Of a stretch of DNA of 17,358 nucleotides, positions 1 to 6,790 are shown in pieces. Both the position numbers and the translations under genes were made by a program. The number at the start of each line of letters is the position of its first letter. The first letter of the stretch is position 1. The notes under the pieces were generated by a model. The model worked only from the letters and a program-made list of their open reading frames with translations. It had not been told where the DNA came from and made no database searches. Source of the DNA: W0P28-013 sp963659365 (GTDB taxonomy: Bacteria; Bacteroidota; Bacteroidia; Bacteroidales; Paludibacteraceae); NCBI GenBank assembly GCA_963659365.1, contig CAVKTI010000048.1, positions 1-17,358 of the forward strand. The letters run 5' to 3'.

Positions 1-207
1 ATATTTTTTTGTGTTTAGTATATAGTTTCAAAAAAAAGTGTATATTTGCAGTGTCAAAGTTGTTTTGTTTCAACTACTATTTCAAAATAGTTCCCCATTT
101 ATGCTATTTTGAACGGCACAGAACAAAAATACGGGGACAAGTTTTGGGCTAATTTGAATAATTTTTTTTAATTTTTAGTGGTCGTTAGCACAAAGCATTT
201 TTATATA
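1..207. other. AT-rich intergenic flank with a hairpin, no gene seen
   Basis: No credible coding region is visible. A promoter-like TATATTTG lies at 41-48 on the plus strand, matching the Bacteroidetes -7 consensus TAnnTTTG, but I see no well-spaced -33 element. A 10-bp stem (TTCAAAATAG at 81-90 with CTATTTTGAA at 104-113) encloses a 13-nt loop. The loop contains CCCC (93-96) that could pair with GGGG at 133-136, which would form an H-type pseudoknot. A T-rich tract follows at about 163-176. The flank ends at the left inverted repeat of the decayed insertion sequence. It may be an old leader or the 3' end of a gene outside the window. Confidence 0.4.
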
Positions 208-223
208 ATGCGAATCAGTAGTT
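208..223 (+). repeat. Left terminal inverted repeat of the IS remnant
   Basis: ATGCGAATCAGTAGTT is identical to the reverse complement of 726-741. Homology stops sharply on both sides: AAAAATT follows inside the left copy, and GAACCCG inside the right copy. Confidence 0.75.
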
Positions 224-327
224 AAAAATTAGCGATACAAATGCGATGGCGATTTTTCCCTAGATGTGTATGAGTACGCACGCAGTTGACCTTACTTTTT
301 GCGCTCTTTGATATGTTGTTTTTTCGT

Positions 328-579
328 TTAGCCAATTGAAAAATGATTCAATCGGTTGCCGAATACTGGAAACGGCCTTTGAGTATACATCGATTTAATG
401 GTAAATCGTTGTTCCATCGAGCTATAAATGGTCAAATTTTCTTCATTGGTAAATCGTGGCTTGTCATTGACGCTCATACGCACGCAATGGTACTGTAGAA
501 CATCGTGATATTTTTTGCACACATACAAATAAATTTGAATAAGTTTGTTTTGCTTCTTGTTGGTCATAGTAACATACAT
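328..579 (-). pseudogene. Truncated IS982-like transposase fragment
   Basis: The frame encodes up to 83 residues. A second Met at residue 5 (codon starting at 567) precedes a Thr-Asn-Lys-Lys stretch. The translation carries features recalled from the N-terminus of IS982-type transposases: a Tyr-x-x-Val-Cys-x-x-Tyr segment near residues 18-23, PRFTNEENLTIY at about 41-52, then a Phe-Thr-Ile-Lys-x-Met-Tyr segment. After that the reading jumps to FGNRLNHFS and stops. In complete relatives, further residues separate those segments and the DDE catalytic core follows. No catalytic core is present, so it cannot be a functional transposase. About 120 bp of non-coding sequence remains between its stop and the left inverted repeat. 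It could instead be a real small protein, but the flanking inverted repeats make a remnant more likely. Confidence 0.6.
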
Positions 580-725
580 TTTTTTGATTTTTATACCGTA
601 AAGTTACTAAAAATCAACGAGTTAGCAAAACTTTTTTACCAATAAAGTGTATATTTTTTTCAAAAAATATAGACAAAAAAAAACAGCAAAATCAAAACAT
701 AAATAAAAAAATCAATCTCGGGTTC

Positions 726-741
726 AACTACTGATTCGCAT
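726..741 (-). repeat. Right terminal inverted repeat of the IS remnant
   Basis: AACTACTGATTCGCAT is the exact reverse complement of the left repeat at 208-223. It lies 86 bp before the tpiA start codon. Confidence 0.75.
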
Positions 742-769
742 AAATAAACAATGAATAATATTTGGCGGC

Positions 770-818
770 TTTTCGGCTACCGAAAATTCTGAAATTTGAA
801 ATTCTGAAATTCTGAAAT
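770..818 (+). repeat. tpiA leader hairpin plus TCTGAAATT word repeats
   Basis: A 7-bp hairpin (TTTTCGG at 770-776, CTA loop, CCGAAAA at 780-786) leads into repeated words of the type ATTCTGAAATT and GAAATT up to 818, ten bases before the tpiA ATG. The same words stand in the same orientation directly in front of the DUF1599 gene at 10425-10450 on the minus strand. Confidence 0.5.
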
Positions 819-827
819 TTTTATAAT

Positions 828-1583
828 ATGAGAAAAAACATTGTAGCAGGCAACTGGAAAATGAACAAGACCCTGCAAGAAGGTGTAGCCTTGGCTACTG
901 AACTGAAAACACGACTCGAAGGTGCAAAACCCAACTGTGAAATAGTGGTTGGTACGCCGTTTATTCACTTGGCCACAGTGGCCGAACTGCTGAAAGGTTC
1001 GTGCATAAAAGTGGCTGCCGAAAACTGCGCCGACAAAGAATCGGGCGCATACACGGGCGAAGTGTCGGCTGCCATGGTGGCCTCGACGGGCGCAGAATAC
1101 TGCATCATCGGACACAGCGAACGCCGCGCCTACTACCACGAAACCTACGACATTCTGCGCGAAAAAGTGCAACTCGCCTTGGCACACGGTCTGAAACCAA
1201 TTTTTTGCATCGGCGAGGTGAAAGAGGAGCGCGAAGCAGGCAAACAGAACGCCGTGGTGAAAGCCCAACTCGAAGGCTCGCTGTTCAACCTTTCGGCCGA
1301 CGATTTCGGCAAAATAGTGCTGGCCTACGAACCCGTTTGGGCCATCGGTACTGGCTTGACCGCCACACCCGAGCAGGCACAAGAGATGCACGCTTACATT
1401 CGCTCGCTGGTAGCCGAAAAATATGGCAAACAGGTGGCCGACGACTGCTCGATACTCTACGGTGGCAGTTGCAACGATAAAAACGCCGCCGAGCTCTTTG
1501 CCAATCCCGATGTGGACGGCGGCCTGATTGGCGGAGCGGCTCTCGTTGCCGACAAATTCCTCGCCATCATCGAAGCGCGCTAA
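828..1583 (+). CDS. tpiA: Triosephosphate isomerase
   Basis: This 251-residue protein interconverts dihydroxyacetone phosphate and glyceraldehyde 3-phosphate in cytoplasmic glycolysis and gluconeogenesis. It has the usual length and all catalytic landmarks. The N-terminal NWKMNKT places the substrate-binding Asn9 and Lys11. IIGHSERR carries the electrophile His96. AYEPVWAIGTG carries the base Glu168 and leads into the flexible loop 6. A late YGGS segment forms the phosphate-binding region. The start at 828 is the first ATG and gives a canonical N-terminus. The gene is alone on its strand and converges on the phosphodiester-glycosidase-like gene. The IS remnant ends just upstream, so its promoter is uncertain. 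In Bacteroides, as I recall, tpiA sits directly next to the DUF1599 and DoxX-fusion genes; here those are 7 kb away. Confidence 0.98.
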   Translation: MRKNIVAGNWKMNKTLQEGVALATELKTRLEGAKPNCEIVVGTPFIHLATVAELLKGSCIKVAAENCADKESGAYTGEVSAAMVASTGAEYCIIGHSERRAYYHETYDILREKVQLALAHGLKPIFCIGEVKEEREAGKQNAVVKAQLEGSLFNLSADDFGKIVLAYEPVWAIGTGLTATPEQAQEMHAYIRSLVAEKYGKQVADDCSILYGGSCNDKNAAELFANPDVDGGLIGGAALVADKFLAIIEAR

Positions 1584-1611
1584 ATAAGTCGCAAGATGAG
1601 ATTTTAAGAAT

Positions 1612-1656
1612 ATAGAGCATAGAACATAGATTTGTAGGGACGCACTCGGTGCGTCC
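1612..1656 (+). repeat. 3' tail repeat of tpiA with TAGGGACGC palindrome
   Basis: ATAGAGCATAGAACATAG words run into GGACGCACTCGGTGCGTCC (1638-1656), an 8-bp stem with a TCG loop. The whole 45-bp block recurs in inverted orientation at 8582-8626 with 42 of 45 identities. The only differences are in the three loop bases. The purine-rich words lie on the tpiA sense strand, from 29 bases after its stop. Confidence 0.75.
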
Positions 1657-1679
1657 TTACACTTCAACGCTTCAACAAA

Positions 1680-1709
1680 AATAAGGACGCGGCAGGCCGT
1701 GTCCTTATT
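1680..1709 (-). terminator. Hairpin terminator between convergent genes
   Basis: A 13-bp stem with one G-T pair and a CAGG loop (1680-1692 with 1697-1709) is built on a GGACGCGGC core, so it is a relative of the dispersed palindromes. On the minus strand the stem is followed by a T-rich stretch (TTTGTTG), about 40 bases after the stop of the phosphodiester-glycosidase-like gene. It probably terminates that transcript; on the plus strand the T-tract is weak. Confidence 0.55.
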
Positions 1710-1748
1710 GTGTGTTAGTTGCCTTTGCGAAATGGGTTTGTGCTGCGG

Positions 1749-2624
1749 TTATTTCCAGACGATGAAAGAGATGTTTTTGTAGAGTTGCTCCGTCCAATCG
1801 CCTGAAGCGTGGCGGATGCCGTCGGTATCGACGCACCAGCCGATAACATTTCCACCTACCAGATAGATGGCGTTGGTTGCGCCCATATCTACCAACGCTT
1901 GCGCAAAATCGTGCATCGAAACAGGTGTGGCAGTTTCGACCACCAGCACACAGCCTCCAATTTCGCACAGTGCACGCCGTATTGATTTGGTTTTCAGCTC
2001 GTTATCGACCAACTGACCGTTATCGACCAGCGGATATTGTCGGAAGAAATCGCCTTCGCGCTCTGTGGCTTCTTCGAACAGCGGCGAATTATCGGCCACA
2101 CCGACGATGATTTCGCCATCGATAATGGCGCAATAGCCGCGTTTGCTAAGTCCCCAACTGATTGGCGTTCCTTGCAGCACAAATGCGCCGACTATTTTTC
2201 CGTTATCGGCACGCACATCGGCAGCGCGCCACATCAGCACAATGTCGGCGGTGTCGCGTAGGCAGTTGTAGCCCAACTCCAAATGCGGCGTGGCGTTTAT
2301 GGGGCGCATCAGGCGCAGCGCAATTTTGTTGATGGTAGTGTTATAAACGAGCGTGCCGCGTGTTTTGAGCGTATCGCCAGCCACAATCCAGTGGCGCAAT
2401 GGCACATTTTGTTGCGAGGAATGGGAATGCGCCGTTGTTCGTTTGCAGTAGAGCACTGGTGTGCAAGTAGCGAGTCCCCAAAACAGCAACGCTGTTGCAG
2501 CCGCCACAGCGACCAATATGACTACCACCACCAGCCAGCGCCGACGGGCAGTCCGAAGGCGGGATTTGCGCGATTGCAGCGGATTGCTGATGATGCGTAT
2601 TTCGGTATCTTTTATCTCTTCCAT
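1749..2624 (-). CDS. Membrane-anchored phosphodiester-glycosidase-like protein
   Basis: The product has 291 residues. A basic cytoplasmic N-terminus (Arg/Lys-rich, 19-29) precedes one hydrophobic segment at about 30-52, then an extracytoplasmic domain. The domain resembles the NAGPA/DUF2233 phosphodiester glycosidase family: CAIIDGEIIVG near 165-175, RRALCEIGGCVLVVE near 216-230, and FAQALVDMGATNAIYLVGG near 240-258. Active members usually have a LDGGGS loop at the last position; here the equivalent is YLVGGN (254-259), so the conserved Asp is missing and activity is doubtful. I chose the ATG at 2624, in a TGATG overlap with the LytTR stop and preceded by a strong AGGAGGGG. A GTG three bases upstream is the alternative. 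The overlap implies translational coupling to the regulator. No function is known to me. Confidence 0.6.
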   Translation of the reverse strand: MEEIKDTEIRIISNPLQSRKSRLRTARRRWLVVVVILVAVAAATALLFWGLATCTPVLYCKRTTAHSHSSQQNVPLRHWIVAGDTLKTRGTLVYNTTINKIALRLMRPINATPHLELGYNCLRDTADIVLMWRAADVRADNGKIVGAFVLQGTPISWGLSKRGYCAIIDGEIIVGVADNSPLFEEATEREGDFFRQYPLVDNGQLVDNELKTKSIRRALCEIGGCVLVVETATPVSMHDFAQALVDMGATNAIYLVGGNVIGWCVDTDGIRHASGDWTEQLYKNISFIVWK

Positions 2625-2989
2625 CACAGTCCCCTCCTCTCTATCTGTTCCTTCAATGCTTTGAGTGCCTCTCTGCTTGCCGTGAGCGAATACCTATTTT
2701 GCAGCATATCGACCAACACCAGTTTCTGTTTTTGGAGATTGATATAATGAACGGTGTTTGCATTGATAATCAGACTTTTGCCTATACGAACAAATGCTCT
2801 GTCGAATGCGGACAGTTGGTCGGTTATCATGCGTTCGATCTGCCCCAGTTGGGTAGTAACTATGCGCGATTCGTTGCCCGTCTGTACAATGGTCGAATAG
2901 TTGCCATCGGAGGTGATATAGACCAGATGTTTGGCAGCAATGCGCACAAGATCGACGCTGGTTGGTATAATCAGAAATGCACTATCCAT
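2624..2989 (-). CDS. Stand-alone LytTR-type DNA-binding regulator
   Basis: The 121-residue product consists almost entirely of one LytTR DNA-binding domain. Typical signatures are HLVYITSDGNYSTIV, an AFVRIGKSLIIN segment, and a C-terminal SLTASREALKALKEQIE helix. LytTR domains bind direct repeats with a ten-stranded beta fold and usually follow a receiver domain; there is none here. The frame is open back to an ATG at 3043, which would add AHFAISSKSSIF residues encoded by the 38-bp repeat and its promoter-like TATATTTG (3005-2998). I therefore prefer Met at 2989, which would make the mRNA nearly leaderless if that promoter is used. It overlaps the membrane protein gene by one base. The pair recalls LytTR regulatory systems in which a membrane protein controls a LytTR partner, but that is inference. 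Confidence 0.8.
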   Translation of the reverse strand: MDSAFLIIPTSVDLVRIAAKHLVYITSDGNYSTIVQTGNESRIVTTQLGQIERMITDQLSAFDRAFVRIGKSLIINANTVHYINLQKQKLVLVDMLQNRYSLTASREALKALKEQIERRGL

Positions 2990-2997
2990 ACTGGTTG

Positions 2998-3035
2998 CAA
3001 ATATACTGCTTTTCGACGAGATAGCGAAATGCGCT
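2998..3035 (-). repeat. Promoter-bearing 38-bp direct repeat, copy 1
   Basis: This matches copy 2 at 4177-4214 in 36 of 38 positions. On the minus strand it contains TTTCG, a 19-nt spacer and TATATTTG (3005-2998), resembling the Bacteroidetes -33/-7 promoter. The likely LytTR start codon is only 8 bases past the -7 element. Confidence 0.65.
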
Positions 3036-3073
3036 GTTGACACCCGTGTGAAAGGTGAGAGCGCTTCAAACCA

Positions 3074-4093
3074 TTATTCGTTCAGCATAGCCCTGATCTC
3101 TTTGTCGAAATCAGAATCGATGTGTTGTGTCAAGTTGAAAATGTCGTACTCCGCCTCTGCTTTCTCTTTTGCTTGTGATGCAGAAATTTTACCTTTATCG
3201 GGCAGTATCTGATAGCGGCGGAAAGTAAGGAACTCGTTGACGCTTGCCGAAAACTGCGACATGCTGAATGTATTCTCGCGTTCAATGAGGTCTTCGATAT
3301 AGTCAAAGAAGCCAGAAACAGCACGCTCCAGTTGGCGGATTTCTTTCTCTTGCAGATAGTTTTTGGCAATGCTGACATCCGATTTCAGCACACGCCCATC
3401 GGGAGCATTTTTCCATGTGGTCAGCCCCATGTGATCTTTGGTGTGATCTGCTTTGGAATATATGATTTCCGCTGCCGTTTGCCCTGTGATGGCGTAGTGA
3501 AAACGGTTTTGTATCATCGCATAGAAATCGCGTGTAGTGGGTGAATTGCGGTCATAGTCAGTGCTGCATTCGGCGTAAATGTCGGTAATCTGCTGCCAAA
3601 TGCGACGCTCACTCGCACGGATAGATCGCACACGTTCGAGCAACTCGCGGAAGTAGTCTTTACCGAATACGGCAGTGCCTTGCTTCAACCGCTCATCGTC
3701 CATCGCAAAGCCCTTCTTGATATACTCGCTCAGTATCTTCGTCGCCCATTGACGAAAGCGTGTGGCTTTCAGAGAGTTTACGCGGTAGCCGACGGCGATA
3801 ATTGCATCTAAAGAGTAGAAGTTGGTTTGATACATTTTACCGTCTTCGGCAGTATGTGCAATTTTTGCACATACTGAACTTTCGACCAGTTCCTGCGTCT
3901 CGAACACATTCTTTAGATGCTTGGTAATGACGCTTCTTTCCACTCCGAAAAGCTGCGCCATCGCTTTTTGCGTACACCAAAGCGTTTCGTCTTTGACCAC
4001 AACCTGTACCTTACCCTCATCATCGGGCATGGAATAGAGCAAAAACTGAATCTCTTGGTTGCTGGCTGGCGTTGATATTCCGAAATCCTTCAT
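3074..4093 (-). CDS. rhuM: RhuM family protein
   Basis: The 339-residue product matches the RhuM family (first described from a Salmonella pathogenicity island; biochemical role unknown). Visible hallmarks are an N-terminal helix-turn-helix-like region around residues 39-70 (WCTQKAMAQLFGVERSVITKHLKNVF) and the FYSLDAIIAVGYRVNS and FRQWATKIL segments near 91-125. A central ERRIWQQITDIYAECSTDY stretch is followed by a NRFHYAITGQTAAEIIYSKAD segment. Length is normal and no frame is broken. The start has a 5' leader of about 75 nt from the promoter-like sequence in repeat copy 2. RhuM genes are often found on islands and beside restriction or phage genes. Here the gene alone is bracketed by 38-bp direct repeats, which suggests insertion as a cassette. 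Calling it a virulence factor would be unjustified. Confidence 0.88.
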   Translation of the reverse strand: MKDFGISTPASNQEIQFLLYSMPDDEGKVQVVVKDETLWCTQKAMAQLFGVERSVITKHLKNVFETQELVESSVCAKIAHTAEDGKMYQTNFYSLDAIIAVGYRVNSLKATRFRQWATKILSEYIKKGFAMDDERLKQGTAVFGKDYFRELLERVRSIRASERRIWQQITDIYAECSTDYDRNSPTTRDFYAMIQNRFHYAITGQTAAEIIYSKADHTKDHMGLTTWKNAPDGRVLKSDVSIAKNYLQEKEIRQLERAVSGFFDYIEDLIERENTFSMSQFSASVNEFLTFRRYQILPDKGKISASQAKEKAEAEYDIFNLTQHIDSDFDKEIRAMLNE

Positions 4094-4176
4094 ATTTTGT
4101 CAATTATTTTCTTGCTTGGTGCGGAATGCGACCACCACTTCGATTGGCACAATTAAAAGACGACACTAATTGAGTA

Positions 4177-4214
4177 CAAATATACTGCTTTTCGGCGAGA
4201 TAACGAAATGCGCT
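4177..4214 (-). repeat. Promoter-bearing 38-bp direct repeat, copy 2
   Basis: The copy lies 13 to 50 bases downstream of the MFS stop and upstream of the RhuM gene on the minus strand. TTTCG at 4208-4204, a 19-nt spacer and TATATTTG at 4184-4177 form a promoter-like sequence with an expected start near 4170. It is 36/38 identical to 2998-3035 and lies in the same orientation. Confidence 0.65.
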
Positions 4215-4226
4215 ACTCTACTCCGC

Positions 4227-5759
4227 TCAATGCGCATAGCGCGAGAAAAGGTAACGGCGGTCGCGGCGCAGTGGACTGTTGAAACAGAGGAAGCCGATGA
4301 GCAACGCCACGCATACGAACGCTACAAGACCGTAAATCTGCTTGATAGAAACGCAGAGAATCGCCGCCGAATCGGATGTCAACAATGCTACAGGTTGCAG
4401 ACTGCGCGCCACGGTATCGGCACAAAAATAGTTGAGCAGATGACCGTAGATACTACTGCCAATGCAGCCGCCAATGACCATGTGGAGCGCATTGAACACC
4501 ATCAGTCCCATGAAAAAATGGTCGAAATCCATCAAATCGTGCAGCGCCGTCATAAACATGATGCTCAAGCAGGCGTAGGCAAATCCGCGGCAGAAAAGCG
4601 GCAAATACAACGCCTCGATATTGAGCGTGGGCGTGATGCGAAGGTACATCAGCAACACATAGAGAAACAGTGCGCAAGTGCCGACAATTCCGAGCCGAAT
4701 ATAGGTGAAATGTTGCACACGCCTCATCCACAGCAGGCTGAACAGACACCCAGCGATATTGCCAGCCCACACCGCCCAAGTGGGTTGCGCATTGGTCAGC
4801 ATATTGTAGCCGAGAATATGCTCTTTGAACAGATCTTCGAGTACATGTTCCGTGCCGAGAATCGCCTCGTAGAGGACAATCAGCAAGAAAATCGCCTTTA
4901 CATAGCGGAATTTGGTAAAGACTTTTGGCGAGATGTAGGGCTTCGGCACGCGCTCCATGCGGCGGAGAATTAGCCCCAATGTGATGAGAATTGCGCCTGT
5001 CATTATCCAAGTGGGCGTTTGATGATACCAGTTGTAAAATTCGCCGTAGGTGAGCAGCAGCGCAATCTCCAAAAAGAGCAGTCCCCACAGTAGGCAACTG
5101 CGCCAATCGATGTCGCGGAGCGGAATTGGTGTGGGCTGTCCCATGATGGTATGCGGCATCAACCACCGCCGCCAAAAGCAGACAATCAGCAGCAACACCA
5201 CGCCATGCAGTCCGATGATGAGCCAGTGCATCAGTTGCCAACTGCCGATGTAGCCAAAATAGGCCGACAGCAGCGTTTGACTGCAGATAGCACTGAGAAT
5301 GACGATGTGCAAATAGGGGAAAAAGACCTTCATATCGCGCTTGGGCGTAAGCCAGAGTTGAATATTCGACATACACTCGAAAGTGCCTTGTATTTTGGCG
5401 ATGCCCTCCACAAAACAGCAGAGCCAAAGCAGCGGCAGCGTGGTTACATACATCGTCAGCAGATTGGTAACAATCACAGTCAGGCTGGCACCAATCAGCA
5501 ACGATTTGTTGGCAAAGCGGAACTTCATGCGGAAAAGCATCGGAAACCACAGCGCCATGCCCGATAGGTTGGCAAAGACGCACATCATGATGTCTTCGCG
5601 CATATTGCCGTGCGCCCCGATGAGCGCGTCGAGTGCGCCCGCATACCGCCCGCCCGACAGTTGGAAGCAACAAGCGATGAAGAGATAAATCCACGGCTTG
5701 CACCGCTCTGGCACGATGGAGCGCACATGCGGAAACGCCGTTTGAAGAGTTGCAGCCAT
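4227..5759 (-). CDS. EmrB-like MFS efflux transporter
   Basis: The 510-residue product is a polytopic inner-membrane protein with about 14 hydrophobic segments, the length and layout of the DHA2 (EmrB/QacA) branch of the major facilitator superfamily. It would drive proton-coupled export of small, probably toxic compounds. Visible features include the ALDALIGAHGNMREDIMMCVF region near residues 42-62, the FVEGIAKIQGTFECMSNIQLW region in the first half, and a basic C-terminal tail. The start codon overlaps the stop of the membrane-fusion gene as TGATG at 5761-5757, so the two are translationally coupled. It is the last gene of a TolC-HlyD-MFS tripartite operon. The substrate cannot be read from the sequence. 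The LytTR gene downstream is separated by the RhuM gene and its own promoter-like repeat. Confidence 0.88.
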   Translation of the reverse strand: MAATLQTAFPHVRSIVPERCKPWIYLFIACCFQLSGGRYAGALDALIGAHGNMREDIMMCVFANLSGMALWFPMLFRMKFRFANKSLLIGASLTVIVTNLLTMYVTTLPLLWLCCFVEGIAKIQGTFECMSNIQLWLTPKRDMKVFFPYLHIVILSAICSQTLLSAYFGYIGSWQLMHWLIIGLHGVVLLLIVCFWRRWLMPHTIMGQPTPIPLRDIDWRSCLLWGLLFLEIALLLTYGEFYNWYHQTPTWIMTGAILITLGLILRRMERVPKPYISPKVFTKFRYVKAIFLLIVLYEAILGTEHVLEDLFKEHILGYNMLTNAQPTWAVWAGNIAGCLFSLLWMRRVQHFTYIRLGIVGTCALFLYVLLMYLRITPTLNIEALYLPLFCRGFAYACLSIMFMTALHDLMDFDHFFMGLMVFNALHMVIGGCIGSSIYGHLLNYFCADTVARSLQPVALLTSDSAAILCVSIKQIYGLVAFVCVALLIGFLCFNSPLRRDRRYLFSRYAH

Positions 5760-6784
5760 CAGTATTTCACCTCACATTCTACATTGTATCCAGCCCGCAA
5801 CGCCGACAAATCCTCGTCGGTCAGGCGAATACGAATCGGCAAGCGCTGCTCCACTTTCACAAAGTTGCCTGTGGCATTATCCACAGGAATATGGTTTGTG
5901 GCAATGCCCGTTGCCGCCGCCATCGACTCCACCACGCCGTGATAGCGTTTGTCGGGCACTGCGTCGGCCGTTATTTCCACCTCGCTGCCCACGCCGATAT
6001 GTTGCAACTGCGACTCGCGGAAGTTGGCTTCCACCCATTTGTTGTCGCTATCGACAATGCTGACCAGCAACTGCCCGACCTGCACCAACTGCCCGATATG
6101 GATACTCTTTTTGCCGACAATGCCATCGGCGGTGGCAATCACAGCGCAGTAGCCCAAATTCAACCGCGCCAAGCGCACATTGGCTTCCATCAACGCTATG
6201 GTTGCCTCGGTTTGTCCCAAACGCTCCGTCTGTTCCGACTCTACGAGCGTGGTGCTGTAGCGCGCACGGTTCAGTTGTTCGTAGCGTGCTTTGGCAGCCA
6301 AATAGCGTGTTTCCACTTGGTCGAACTGCTGTTGCGTAACGGCCTTGTTGGCAAGAAGTGTTTTGTAGCGTTTGTAGTCGCGCTCTGCATCTTCCAACTG
6401 CACGCGGGCTTCGTCCAAACCTGCGTCGCTCACAAGCAGATTATTTTGTGTGGTGCGAATAGTGGCGGTCGAGGCGCGGTTGCCTGCCTGTGCATTCGCC
6501 AAATCGGCTTCGGCTTGTGCCAAATGTAGGCGCATTTCGCTGTCGTCGATCACAACCAAAGTGTCGCCACAATGCACCGACTGATAATCTTCGAAACGAA
6601 TCTCTTGAATAAAGCCCGACACACGCGTGTGGATAGGCGTGATGTGCTGGCACACCAGCGCATTGTCGGTATATTCGACGCGTCCGAGATGGACAAAACG
6701 GCTTACCACAAAGCCGATTCCTCCCACGAGGAGAAGCACTACAACAATGTTGTGCGAAAGTTTGATGATTTTGTTCTTATTCAT
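5759..6784 (-). CDS. HlyD/EmrA-type membrane fusion protein
   Basis: The 341-residue periplasmic adaptor links the inner-membrane pump to the outer-membrane channel. One membrane anchor lies at about residues 12-28. The first lipoyl half follows (ITPIHTRVSGFIQEI, about 48-62). Then comes a long Ala/Gln/Glu-rich coiled-coil hairpin of about 100 residues, including DAERDYKRYKTLLANKAVTQQQF. The second lipoyl half is LGYCAVIATADGIVG, and a beta-barrel region with WVEANFRESQL leads to the C-terminus. Length and order match EmrA-like adaptors. The start at 6784 lies 6 bases after the stop of the TolC-like gene, and the stop overlaps the MFS start. The coiled coil is of ordinary length, fitting a TolC-type partner rather than a self-contained channel. 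Confidence 0.92.
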   Translation of the reverse strand: MNKNKIIKLSHNIVVVLLLVGGIGFVVSRFVHLGRVEYTDNALVCQHITPIHTRVSGFIQEIRFEDYQSVHCGDTLVVIDDSEMRLHLAQAEADLANAQAGNRASTATIRTTQNNLLVSDAGLDEARVQLEDAERDYKRYKTLLANKAVTQQQFDQVETRYLAAKARYEQLNRARYSTTLVESEQTERLGQTEATIALMEANVRLARLNLGYCAVIATADGIVGKKSIHIGQLVQVGQLLVSIVDSDNKWVEANFRESQLQHIGVGSEVEITADAVPDKRYHGVVESMAAATGIATNHIPVDNATGNFVKVEQRLPIRIRLTDEDLSALRAGYNVECEVKY

Positions 6785-6790
6785 GATTTG

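Larger units (their letters stand above)
208..741 (-). mobile_element. Internally deleted IS982-like element, 534 bp
   Basis: ATGCGAATCAGTAGTT at 208-223 and its exact reverse complement at 726-741 form perfect 16-bp terminal inverted repeats, both reading inward. Between them is a minus-strand open frame whose translation resembles the N-terminal region of IS982-family transposases. Autonomous IS982 elements are about 1 kb, so this 534-bp copy must have lost most of the transposase. The base composition is much more AT-rich than the neighbouring genes. I could not find a convincing target-site duplication at either edge. The element ends 86 bp upstream of the tpiA start and may have separated tpiA from its original promoter. 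Family assignment rests on remembered motifs, not on a search. Confidence 0.6.

Noticed and set aside
69..78. TTCAACTACT shared with the edge of the right IS repeat (723-732), suggesting a second IS end
   Set aside because: Only ten bases match exactly in AT-rich DNA and the characteristic GATTCGCAT part is missing.
650..671. A/T palindrome (TATATTTTTT with AAAAAATATA) inside the IS remnant as a terminator or operator
   Set aside because: It is pure A/T in an AT-rich stretch and could arise by chance; nothing else supports a role.
777..1667. A 296-codon open frame antisense to tpiA
   Set aside because: Composition is skewed (Phe, His, Val) and it covers a complete triosephosphate isomerase on the other strand.
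2981..4214. RhuM plus LytTR as part of a restriction or defence island
   Set aside because: No restriction, methylase, toxin-antitoxin or phage gene is visible in the window; RhuM alone is not sufficient.
4453..5703. A 416-codon minus-strand frame overlapping the MFS gene
   Set aside because: It is an out-of-frame shadow, rich in His, Cys and Arg, without membrane segments, inside an unbroken transporter frame.
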